The notes below the pieces were generated by a model. The model had not been told where the DNA came from. It saw only the letters and a list, made by a program, of their open reading frames with translations, and did not search any database. Shown here piece after piece: positions 1 through 6,075 of a stretch of DNA of 11,493 nucleotides (the stretch's first letter is position 1; the number at the start of each line of letters is the position of its first letter). The stretch comes from Limnochordia bacterium. Its GTDB lineage: Bacteria > Bacillota > Limnochordia > Darwinibacteriales > DTU012. A program made the translations under genes and the position numbers. The stretch spans positions 1 to 11,493 of the forward strand of contig SKHL01000308.1 in NCBI GenBank assembly GCA_007116995.1, written 5' to 3'.

Positions 1-164
1 AAATCCAGAAGCTTACTAGCCAGGGCCGTACGGTAGTCTCGGTAGACTCTCTTAATCAAGAGCAGAGGATTGCAGAAATAACACGAATGTTAGGCAGTCA
101 AGATAATCAGGGAATTACTGTCGCTCATGCCAAGGAGCTTCTTAAAAACGCCTCTACCAGCTAG
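1..164 (+). CDS. recN: DNA repair protein RecN, C-terminal end (partial)
   Basis: Only the last 53 codons are present, read from base 3 to the TAG at 162-164. They carry the typical RecN tail: a Gly-Arg-Thr-Val strand, then a segment reading LNQEQRIAEITRMLG and a final AHAKELL helix. Known RecN proteins end in very similar Leu-Asn-x-Glu-x-Arg and ARMLGG motifs followed by a short helix. RecN is an SMC-like ATPase that acts early in double-strand break repair. The ATPase head and coiled-coil arms lie outside the window. Position supports the call, since recN directly precedes spoIVB in Bacillus and many clostridia. Identification rests on a short tail plus synteny, so it is good but not absolute. 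Confidence 0.85.
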   Translation, partial: IQKLTSQGRTVVSVDSLNQEQRIAEITRMLGSQDNQGITVAHAKELLKNASTS

Positions 165-170
165 TTCCTT

Positions 171-200
171 TTATATTTCGGACATCACCAGGGCATCATA
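171..200 (+). promoter_or_regulatory. Candidate sigma-G promoter of spoIVB
   Basis: TTATA at 171-175 and CATCATA at 194-200 are separated by 18 bp. The sigma-G consensus known from B. subtilis is GNATR, N18, CATNNTA. The -10 matches fully, the -35 matches four of five positions, and the spacer is exact. Transcription would begin near 207, about 25 bases before the spoIVB start codon. In B. subtilis spoIVB is transcribed in the forespore by sigma-G (and sigma-F), so the site fits the gene. Such short motifs can occur by chance. Confidence 0.45.
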
Positions 201-232
201 CAAGCAGACAACGTTTGCTTGAGGGGTGTGTC

Positions 233-1651
233 ATGTTAAAAAAAAGATTTATCTGGTTAGTGGTTTTGCCGATAGTGCTTCTCGTATGTTTTATGGTTTC
301 TCCTGTTTTAGCTTCATGGGTCGGTATCCCAGCTCAAGTGCGACTGTTTCCGGGTTCTGAGTTTTCTATGTATGTGCAATTACCCTTTCGCCTGACTGAT
401 GCTAAAGGGGAGGACGTTACAGGATTAAAACGCCAGTTTTCCTTTATCTCAGATAGTATTGGGAAACAACAATTTCAAGTACGTTTATTCGGATTAATTC
501 CTGTGAGAGACATGGTTGTGGATGTAGTCCCAGAGGTAAAAATATATCCTGGCGGACAGTCTATCGGCGTGTTAATTAATCCAACAGGTTTAGTGGTATC
601 TCGTGTGGGGCCCGTGCGAGGATTAGATGGGCGGGAGTATTTTCCTGCTGCAAAGGCAGGTATTTTACCAGGCGATATTATATTGGCGATTGAAGACTAT
701 CAAGTACACCAGCCAGAGCAGGTAGGACAAATCATTAACACACTTGCTCCCACTGTACCTAGTTTAAAGATACTAATCCGGCGTAATGAACGTACATTGA
801 CTCGTCAGGTTACACCTGTATTATCGCAGCAGGAGGATTTTGCAGGTAACATCCGCAATGTGTATTTGTTAGGCGTGTTTCTGGAAGATCCTGCAGCAGG
901 CGTGGGTACACTAACCTTTTATGACCCAGTTTCCGGACGTTATGGAGCGTTAGGTCACACCATTGCTGATGGACTAGGGCGTAGTATCGAAATATCACAA
1001 GGGAGCATTGTCCAAGCGAGTATTGACAGTATTAAACAAGGATTGCGAGGATTACCAGGTGAAAAACTTGGTACATTCCAGGATGAACGAGATATCTTGG
1101 GTACGATTGATAAAAATACCGTCTTTGGGATTTACGGAAATTTAGCCAATCCGTTGCATCATCCCTATTTTAATCAGCCTCTATCGATTGCCTTGGCTCA
1201 TCAGGTAGAAGCAGGTCCTGCCCAGATCTACACAGTAATAAATGGCGATACAATTCAGAAATTCGATATCGAGATTACGAAAGTAATAGCACAAAAGCGA
1301 CCTGGGGATAAGGGGTTAGTGTTACGAGTAACCGATCCTCGCTTGTTAGATACTACCGGAGGCATTGTACAAGGCATGAGCGGTAGTCCTATCGTGCAGA
1401 ACAAACGGATTGTAGGGGCTGTTACCCATGTGTTTATTAATAATCCTACAATGGGTTATGGCAGTTTTATTGAATGGATGGTTTATGAAGCCGGGATAGC
1501 TAGAGATGAAGCAACTACTATGAAAATAACCGCTAGTTGTATCCCGTGCCCATGTGTGCCAGACTCTGATTTTAATCTATTTGACGGTGATGCCAGTGGT
1601 AGTCTGGCAACATGGGGGTCTACTGTAAATATCTGGCCTCTGGTAAGTTAG
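233..1651 (+). CDS. spoIVB: SpoIVB peptidase (S55 family, stage IV sporulation protein B)
   Basis: This is a 472-residue serine peptidase, made in the forespore and acting in the intermembrane space, where it signals activation of pro-sigma-K processing. An N-terminal membrane/signal segment spans about residues 5-28. A PDZ domain covers about 105-190, including the AGILPGDIIL stretch. The S55 peptidase domain follows, with the catalytic His in GHT (H242), an Asp in VTDP (D368) and the Ser in GMSGSP (S383 by spacing to the B. subtilis enzyme, recalled from memory). The ATG at 233 is chosen because GAGGGG at 221-226 sits 6 bases upstream; an in-frame TTG at 215 has no such site. After the usual end near WMVYEAGI there are about 50 further residues, including a CIPCPC cluster, where B. 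subtilis SpoIVB stops within about 10. The gene lies between recN and the fumarase/spo0A pair. Confidence 0.97.
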   Translation: MLKKRFIWLVVLPIVLLVCFMVSPVLASWVGIPAQVRLFPGSEFSMYVQLPFRLTDAKGEDVTGLKRQFSFISDSIGKQQFQVRLFGLIPVRDMVVDVVPEVKIYPGGQSIGVLINPTGLVVSRVGPVRGLDGREYFPAAKAGILPGDIILAIEDYQVHQPEQVGQIINTLAPTVPSLKILIRRNERTLTRQVTPVLSQQEDFAGNIRNVYLLGVFLEDPAAGVGTLTFYDPVSGRYGALGHTIADGLGRSIEISQGSIVQASIDSIKQGLRGLPGEKLGTFQDERDILGTIDKNTVFGIYGNLANPLHHPYFNQPLSIALAHQVEAGPAQIYTVINGDTIQKFDIEITKVIAQKRPGDKGLVLRVTDPRLLDTTGGIVQGMSGSPIVQNKRIVGAVTHVFINNPTMGYGSFIEWMVYEAGIARDEATTMKITASCIPCPCVPDSDFNLFDGDASGSLATWGSTVNIWPLVS

Positions 1652-1671
1652 CAGACCCATCCTATCGCTAC

Positions 1672-1707
1672 CCTTCTCTGAGAATTAACACTTGGAGAAG
1701 GATTTTT
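1672..1707 (+). terminator. Possible weak terminator after spoIVB
   Basis: CCTTCTC (1672-1678) and GAGAAGG (1695-1701) form a perfect 7-bp stem with a 16-nt loop, followed by ATTTTT. A second hairpin, TTTTCGTTA (1704-1712) with TAGCGAAAA (1716-1724), overlaps the T run, has one G-T wobble and a 3-nt loop. The 128-base gap between spoIVB and the fumarase gene also holds the sigma-H match described separately, which uses some of the same bases. The long loop makes termination uncertain. Confidence 0.35.
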
Positions 1708-1725
1708 CGTTAGTGTAGCGAAAAT
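1697..1725 (+). promoter_or_regulatory. Candidate sigma-H promoter of the fumarase-spo0A operon
   Basis: The -35 element GAAGGATTT (1697-1705) matches all nine positions of the sigma-H consensus RNAGGAWWW. After an 11-bp spacer, AGCGAAAAT (1717-1725) matches eight of nine positions of RNNGAATWW. Transcription would start near 1732, about 48 bases before the fumarase start. B. subtilis spo0A has a sigma-H promoter (Ps), and so does its unrelated fumarase gene citG (P2), so the location makes biological sense. A near 0A box, TGTCGAG, lies at 1755-1761 (six of seven bases of TGTCGAA), which could allow autoregulation, but a single 7-mer is weak evidence. Confidence 0.55.
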
Positions 1726-1779
1726 ATCTTAGTAACTTATTTTTTAGCTTAGACTGTCGAGGGAAAAGGGGGTTATTCC

Positions 1780-2646
1780 ATGGTGAGAGTATCAACTGAA
1801 CAAATTAAGCGAGCTGTAAAGAGATTGTGTCTTCAGGCCAACCAGGAACTAACTCCTGATATTTTAGATGGATTGAAGAGAGCAATAGACACTGAGCTTT
1901 CTCCATTAGGAAAGGACATCTTAGATCAGTTAATTGTCAATGCCAAATTAAGCAAGGATAATCAGATGGCTTTATGCCAAGATACTGGAATGGTAGTGGT
2001 TTTTGTGGAGGTGGGCCAAGGAATTTTTTTGAGTGGAGTATATATCGAAGATGCGATAAACCAGGGGATTCGCGAGGCCTATCAGGACTATTATTTTCGC
2101 CATAGTATTGTAGCTGATCCGTTTAATCGAGAAAATACCAGTGATAATACACCTGCTGTTATTCATACACGAATTGTTCCTGGAGATCATGTAAGAATTC
2201 GTTTATCCCCTAAAGGGTTTGGCAGTGAAAATATGTCTAGATTAACTATGCTTAAGCCTGCTCAAGGTGTAGATGGTGTGAAGCAGTTTGTGCTGGATAC
2301 TGTGAGAGGTGCTGGTGGAAACCCTTGCCCACCAATGGTTGTGGGAGTGGGAATCGGTGGAACTATGGAGAAAGCAGCACAACTAAGTAAGGAAGCCCTA
2401 TTGCGTCCAGTAAATCAGGATAGCTCAATTGCTCATATTGCTGAATTGGAACGGGATCTGTTGGCTTCCATCAACCGATTGGGTATCGGTCCGCAAGGGT
2501 TTGGTGGAACTAGCACTGCTCTAGGGGTGAATGTGGAAACATTTCCCACACATATCGCTGGGTTACCAGTGGCTGTTAACATCAGTTGTCATGTGACTCG
2601 CCACCAAGAGATTATAATCTACCCGGAGGTTAACCCAGATGATTAA
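1780..2646 (+). CDS. fumA: Class I fumarate hydratase, alpha subunit
   Basis: This 288-residue protein is the alpha chain of an oxygen-sensitive [4Fe-4S] fumarase, which interconverts fumarate and malate. Three cysteines in the expected contexts should bind the cluster: C66 in ALCQDTG, C183 in NPCPP and C270 in SCHVTRH. Other family signatures are NTSDNTPAV (119-127), KGFGSENMS (145-153), GIGGT (191-195) and GIGPQGFGG (235-243). The length is normal for a separate alpha chain. The start ATG has AAGGGGG 7 bases upstream. The enzyme needs a beta chain, usually encoded just downstream, but here spo0A follows with an 8-bp overlap, so beta must be elsewhere or absent. A tartrate dehydratase alpha chain (TtdA) is the main alternative, since sequence alone separates these poorly. 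The gene symbol follows common usage. Confidence 0.92.
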   Translation: MVRVSTEQIKRAVKRLCLQANQELTPDILDGLKRAIDTELSPLGKDILDQLIVNAKLSKDNQMALCQDTGMVVVFVEVGQGIFLSGVYIEDAINQGIREAYQDYYFRHSIVADPFNRENTSDNTPAVIHTRIVPGDHVRIRLSPKGFGSENMSRLTMLKPAQGVDGVKQFVLDTVRGAGGNPCPPMVVGVGIGGTMEKAAQLSKEALLRPVNQDSSIAHIAELERDLLASINRLGIGPQGFGGTSTALGVNVETFPTHIAGLPVAVNISCHVTRHQEIIIYPEVNPDD

Positions 2647-3391
2647 GGCATTATTAGCTGACGAGGATAAAACACTCTGCAGAAATCTTTCTATCGCTTT
2701 TAAGGATATTTCTGATATTGAACTGATTCATTATTTTTTTGATCGAAAGCAGGTGTTTAGTGAGATATTTCACTATCGCCCCGATGTATTGGTGATGGAC
2801 TTTATGAAGCCTGTGCCATTTGGCTGTGATTTAGTAGAGTCTTTATATGCCGAATTTCCCGAGATAAAAATTCTGATAGTTTCGGATATTGGAAAAGACA
2901 GTTTTGTGAGTAAACTATGTAGTTGTAATGTGGATTACTATTTAATGAAACCCTTCTGTTACTCTGTCCTAGCCTGCCGGATTCGCCAAGTAGAAGGGAT
3001 TAACAAACGACAATATGCATTTCACCAACCCTACGATCAACAGATTATTAATGATCAATTGGTAAAATATTTCAATAAACTAGGCATTCCACCCCATTTC
3101 AAAGGGTATCGCTATTTGATTGATGCAATAGCCTTGGTGGCTCTGGATAGTAGTTGGTTAAAGGGAATAACTAAACGTCTCTATCCCATAGTAGGAGCTT
3201 CGTATGACACAACCTCCTCCCAGGTTGAACGGTCTATACGCAACGCTATTGAAGTAGCGTGGGAACGGGGTGATATTAATTCCCTCTATCAGTTCTTCCC
3301 CTACACTGTGAATGCCGACAGGGGTAAACCTACTAATGCATCCTTTATTGCACACATGGCTGATATCGTTAACTATAATCTCCAAACATAA
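2639..3391 (+). CDS. spo0A: Sporulation response regulator Spo0A (divergent)
   Basis: This is the master transcription factor for entry into sporulation, 250 residues long. The receiver domain (about 1-120) keeps the acidic pocket D8-E9-D10, phospho-acceptor D54, S82 and K104. The linker is short. The C-terminal Spo0A DNA-binding domain (about 138-250) has HFKGYRYL, GITKRLYP and the recognition helix region around QVERSIRNAIEVAW. Relative to B. subtilis, DNA-facing R211 is Gln (Q195 here) and H218 is Asn (N202), while E213, R214 and R217 are kept. The receiver holds six cysteines (14, 63, 94, 96, 107, 113), many for this family. GGAGGT at 2625-2630, inside the end of the fumarase gene, lies 8 bases before the ATG, and the 8-bp overlap implies co-transcription and translational coupling. 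Position after spoIVB supports orthology. Confidence 0.95.
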   Translation: MIKALLADEDKTLCRNLSIAFKDISDIELIHYFFDRKQVFSEIFHYRPDVLVMDFMKPVPFGCDLVESLYAEFPEIKILIVSDIGKDSFVSKLCSCNVDYYLMKPFCYSVLACRIRQVEGINKRQYAFHQPYDQQIINDQLVKYFNKLGIPPHFKGYRYLIDAIALVALDSSWLKGITKRLYPIVGASYDTTSSQVERSIRNAIEVAWERGDINSLYQFFPYTVNADRGKPTNASFIAHMADIVNYNLQT

Positions 3392-3438
3392 GGGTTAATC
3401 AAGATAATTTTGTGACTAAATTAGAGGAAAGTTAAACA

Positions 3439-3484
3439 TATTAAATAAGAGACGAAGACTATAGTCTTCGTCTCTTATTTAATA
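3439..3484 (+). terminator. Perfect 46-bp palindrome, probable bidirectional terminator
   Basis: Two 23-base arms (3439-3461 and 3462-3484) are exact reverse complements with no spacer. In RNA the core would be AAGAGACGAAGAC, a TATA loop and GTCTTCGTCTCTT, with A-rich 5' and U-rich 3' flanks on either strand, a form seen in bidirectional intrinsic terminators. It lies 47 bases after the spo0A stop and 59 before the SteA start, so it would separate the two transcription units. The gap 3392-3543 holds nothing else convincing. Confidence 0.75.
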
Positions 3485-3526
3485 CCTAGACTAATAAGGC
3501 CAGAGCAGCATGACTCTTGGGGAATG

Positions 3527-3546
3527 AAGGAGACCTATTACAGATG
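3527..3546 (+). promoter_or_regulatory. Ribosome-binding site deciding the SteA start
   Basis: AAGGAG (3527-3532) lies 11 bases before ATG 3544. The longer in-frame reading from TTG 3517 would place this site inside the coding region and has none of its own, so ATG 3544 is preferred although the spacing is slightly long. Confidence 0.65.
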
Positions 3547-4665
3547 GAACGTTATGGGAAGGCTAGGTTGGGGAAGAAAACGAAGGATCTAGCAAAAGAA
3601 CTAAAACCAAAGGAGATTGCCATTATTGACCACGGTGATTTGGATGCATTAGGCGCTAGTGGCTTAGTTGAAGCACATGTCTGTGCCATTGTAAATGCTG
3701 CTTCGTCTATTACTGGTAGGTATCCAAACCTAGGACCAAAACTGTTGCTGGAGAATAATGTCATCCTCGTTGACAATGTTGGCGTAGAAATATTTGATCG
3801 GGTAAAGACGGGAGATCTTCTTCGCATTGAAGATGGCAAAATTTTCTGCAATAATGAATTAGTAGCGACAGGTACTCTTCTCAGTCTAGAGATGGTGATA
3901 CAAACTATGGAACAGGCAAAGAATAATTTGGGAGGGGAAATTCGTAAGTTTGTAGACAATACTCTGGAATATGCAGCGAAGGAAAAAAAACTGATTCTCG
4001 AAGACATGGAGATGCCGACAATACATACCCAGCTGACAAACTTTCATACAGTTGTCGTGGTAAGAGGTCTAGGATACCGAGATGATCTAGAAGCGATTTC
4101 GGCCTATATTGAGGAGATGAACCCAGTCTTAATCGCGGTAGATGGTGGAGCTGACGCTCTGTTAGAATACGGACACACTCCCCAGATTATCATAGGTGAT
4201 ATGGATAGTGTTTCGGATAAGGCGTTGCTCTCAGGTGCAGAAATACTTGTTCATGCTTATAATGATGGTCGTTGTCCAGGAAAGGAGAGATTAGATACTC
4301 TCCAGGTAGCATACCAGGTATTTCCGGCTCCTGGTACTAGTGAGGACATTGCTCTACTCCTGGCTTATGAAAAAGGAGCTAAATTAATTGTAGCTGTCGG
4401 AACCCATTCCAATCTGATTGACTTTCTGGAAAAGGGGCGTGCTGGTATGGCATCTACATTCCTAGTGCGTATGAAAATGGGGTCTGTGCTGGTGGATGCC
4501 AAAGGCGTAAGTCAGCTTTACAATGGACGCTCTGGGGTCATTCCCTTTCCTGTTATGATCGCTGCTGTGGTTCCTATCTTGTTATTCATAGCATTAGCTT
4601 CACCATGGCGTCATCTAGTCCGCTTATTATGGCTACAAATCCGTTTATTTGTTGGAGGGATATAA
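3544..4665 (+). CDS. steA: Putative cytokinetic ring protein SteA
   Basis: This 373-residue protein matches the SteA family (Rv1697 type), which in Corynebacterium glutamicum works with SteB in daughter-cell separation upstream of a peptidoglycan hydrolase. The N-terminal domain has IAIIDHGDLD (25-34) and AASSITGRYPNLGP (52-65). The central part resembles the thiamin pyrophosphokinase fold, with AVDGGAD (198-204), GDMDS (218-222) and TSEDIALLLA (265-274). The signature VGTHSNLIDFLEKGRAGM follows (285-302). A single transmembrane helix spans about 333-352, with a basic tail after it. Automatic pipelines often call such proteins thiamin pyrophosphokinase, but the extra N-terminal domain and C-terminal anchor argue against that. 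It starts the cassette with the SteB-like gene, whose start codon lies one base after this stop. Confidence 0.88.
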   Translation: MERYGKARLGKKTKDLAKELKPKEIAIIDHGDLDALGASGLVEAHVCAIVNAASSITGRYPNLGPKLLLENNVILVDNVGVEIFDRVKTGDLLRIEDGKIFCNNELVATGTLLSLEMVIQTMEQAKNNLGGEIRKFVDNTLEYAAKEKKLILEDMEMPTIHTQLTNFHTVVVVRGLGYRDDLEAISAYIEEMNPVLIAVDGGADALLEYGHTPQIIIGDMDSVSDKALLSGAEILVHAYNDGRCPGKERLDTLQVAYQVFPAPGTSEDIALLLAYEKGAKLIVAVGTHSNLIDFLEKGRAGMASTFLVRMKMGSVLVDAKGVSQLYNGRSGVIPFPVMIAAVVPILLFIALASPWRHLVRLLWLQIRLFVGGI

Positions 4666-4666
4666 C

Positions 4667-5392
4667 ATGCACATAGGATTTCGCTATCACATTGCCTCAT
4701 TGGTTGCTGTATTCTTCGCGTTAGTTCTAGGAATGCTAGTGGGAAGTGCCCTATTTCAGGATGATCGCCTAGTACAGGAGCAAGGACACATTATTAGTGA
4801 TCTGGAAAATCGTTTTCGCACAACTGAACTGCGCACTAGAATTCTACAGGATAACTTAGCTGTGGCCAAGTTGCGAGAGGAGACTTACCTTAAGGCTTGG
4901 GACAAAATTCGTGATGTGTTCATTGAGGATCGGTTGGTGGATAGAACGGTGGTTTTTATTAGTGAGTCGACCTCCATGGACTGGACTCGTCTAACTAGTC
5001 TGATGCTAGATGCGGGTGCCATAGTAGCCAGTTCATTGGATTTCTATTCTGACACCAATTGGAAGAAGGAAATAGCGGAACTAACACACGCACCCGATAC
5101 ACGTCCTTTAGCTATAGTCTGGATAGATAATCAGCTGGATGAACAAGTGGTGTCGGGAATTGAATATCTTAGTGAACAGGATTTTCAGGTCAGTGTAATC
5201 CAATCTTTTCATGCATCAATTTCCTTGGAGAGGTTTGGTAGTTCTGCGTTAGTTATAGATTATGCTGATTCACCCTTCGGAGAACTAGCCCTCATTCAAG
5301 GGTTAGCACAGTCGCTTACAGGCATCTATGGTTGGAGAGAAGGTGCTATGAGCGTATTGCCAGTATTAGACATAGAGATTGATACCATATGA
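4667..5392 (+). CDS. SteB/MctB-like membrane-anchored protein (DUF3186, 'copper transporter')
   Basis: This 241-residue protein begins MHIGFRYHIASLVAVFFALV, the hallmark N-terminus of the MctB family. A single transmembrane helix (about 9-29) is followed by a likely coiled coil (31-75) and an extracytoplasmic alpha/beta domain. The Mycobacterium tuberculosis homologue Rv1698 was reported as an outer-membrane copper protein, and the C. glutamicum homologue is SteB, partner of SteA. A Firmicute has no mycolate outer membrane, so a SteA-partner role in division is the better inference here. The protein is shorter than the actinobacterial ones (about 310 residues). The ATG at 4667 follows GGAGGG (4654-4659) by 7 bases, which rules out the in-frame TTG at 4649. 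Its stop overlaps the next start as ATGA. Confidence 0.85.
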   Translation: MHIGFRYHIASLVAVFFALVLGMLVGSALFQDDRLVQEQGHIISDLENRFRTTELRTRILQDNLAVAKLREETYLKAWDKIRDVFIEDRLVDRTVVFISESTSMDWTRLTSLMLDAGAIVASSLDFYSDTNWKKEIAELTHAPDTRPLAIVWIDNQLDEQVVSGIEYLSEQDFQVSVIQSFHASISLERFGSSALVIDYADSPFGELALIQGLAQSLTGIYGWREGAMSVLPVLDIEIDTI

Positions 5393-6075
5393 GAATTGTT
5401 GCACTAGTACCTGCCTTTAACGAAGAACATCGCATTGCAGCTACGATTCAAGCCATCGCAAAAATACCTCAGCTCGATCAAATTGTTGTCATTGATGATG
5501 GATCCAGGGATAATACGGCTGATGTGGCTAGAAAAAATAACGCTCACCTTATTAGGCTTGAAAAGAATAAAGGTAAAGGGGGAGCATTAAATACAGGTTG
5601 GCAACAGGTTCCTGCCGATATCTATCTTTTATTGGATGCAGACTTAGAACACAGTGCTATTCTAGGGGGTGAACTACTTCTGCCCCTGATTGAAGACAAA
5701 GCCGATATGAGTATTGCCAATTTCGTTGGCGATCAAGTAGATGAGAAAGAGGGTAAAACGGGATTTGGATTGGCCAAAGGTGTTGCGCGACTAGGCATTC
5801 GCTGTCTATCTGGATATAAGGCTTCTAGTCCTTTATCTGGTCAACGGGCTGTATCTGCTCAAATCCTTAGATCCTGTGGAGGCGTTGCTCAAGATTTCGG
5901 AGTCGAAGTGGGGCTAACCATAGATGCAGTACGGGCTGGCTTTCGGGTCGTTGAGGTCGATTTACCTATGACCCACCGTGCAACTGGACGAGATATCGCT
6001 GGATTTAAGCATCGCGGGAGGCAACTTTGGATCGTTCTAAAAACTATGTGGCGTATTTGGAGGAGATATCCTTGA
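5389..6075 (+). CDS. Family 2 glycosyltransferase (dolichol-phosphate mannosyltransferase-like)
   Basis: This 228-residue, apparently soluble GT-A enzyme should move a sugar from a nucleotide donor to an acceptor, probably a polyprenyl phosphate or lipid-linked sugar. Visible motifs are VPAFNEE (7-13), VVIDDGSRDNT (33-43), KGKGGALNTG (61-70), the metal-binding DAD (83-85), SGQRAV (150-155) and TGRDIAGFKHRGRQ (199-212). The last 15 or so residues are basic and aromatic, suited to lying on the membrane, but there are no transmembrane helices. It overlaps the SteB-like gene by ATGA and lacks a clear Shine-Dalgarno sequence, so translation probably depends on coupling. Its stop overlaps the TTG start of the MraY-like gene. 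Donor and acceptor cannot be told from the sequence. Confidence 0.87.
   Translation: MRIVALVPAFNEEHRIAATIQAIAKIPQLDQIVVIDDGSRDNTADVARKNNAHLIRLEKNKGKGGALNTGWQQVPADIYLLLDADLEHSAILGGELLLPLIEDKADMSIANFVGDQVDEKEGKTGFGLAKGVARLGIRCLSGYKASSPLSGQRAVSAQILRSCGGVAQDFGVEVGLTIDAVRAGFRVVEVDLPMTHRATGRDIAGFKHRGRQLWIVLKTMWRIWRRYP
6059..6074 (+). promoter_or_regulatory. Ribosome-binding site and TTG start of the MraY-like gene
   Basis: GGAGGAG (6059-6065) lies 6 bases before TTG 6072, inside the end of the glycosyltransferase gene. The TTG shares bases with that gene's TGA stop (TTGA). A longer in-frame reading from 6027 would give an unusual polar N-terminus and a 49-bp overlap, so TTG 6072 is preferred. Confidence 0.75.

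Noticed and set aside
810..2190. Short - strand open frames opposite spoIVB and the fumarase gene
   Set aside because: They show low-complexity or antisense-like composition, lie opposite conserved domains and have no start signals.
3410..3442. Possible sigma-A promoter (TTGTGA) and sigma-H-like AGAGGAAAG before steA
   Set aside because: No acceptable -10 at the right spacing follows either element, and both lie upstream of the palindrome.
3552..4007. A 151-codon open frame on the - strand inside steA
   Set aside because: It lies wholly opposite a well-recognised gene, its translation has no recognisable domain and is Ser/Arg-rich in the manner of antisense frames, and no ribosome-binding site was seen.
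4132..4215. Thiamin pyrophosphokinase as the function of the SteA gene
   Set aside because: The TPK-like motifs are present, but the added N-terminal domain, the C-terminal membrane anchor and the SteB neighbour fit SteA better.
4667..5392. Copper transport as the function of the SteB/MctB-like protein
   Set aside because: There is a single membrane helix, no evident copper-binding Cys/Met motif and no mycolate outer membrane in a Firmicute; the name comes from the mycobacterial homologue.
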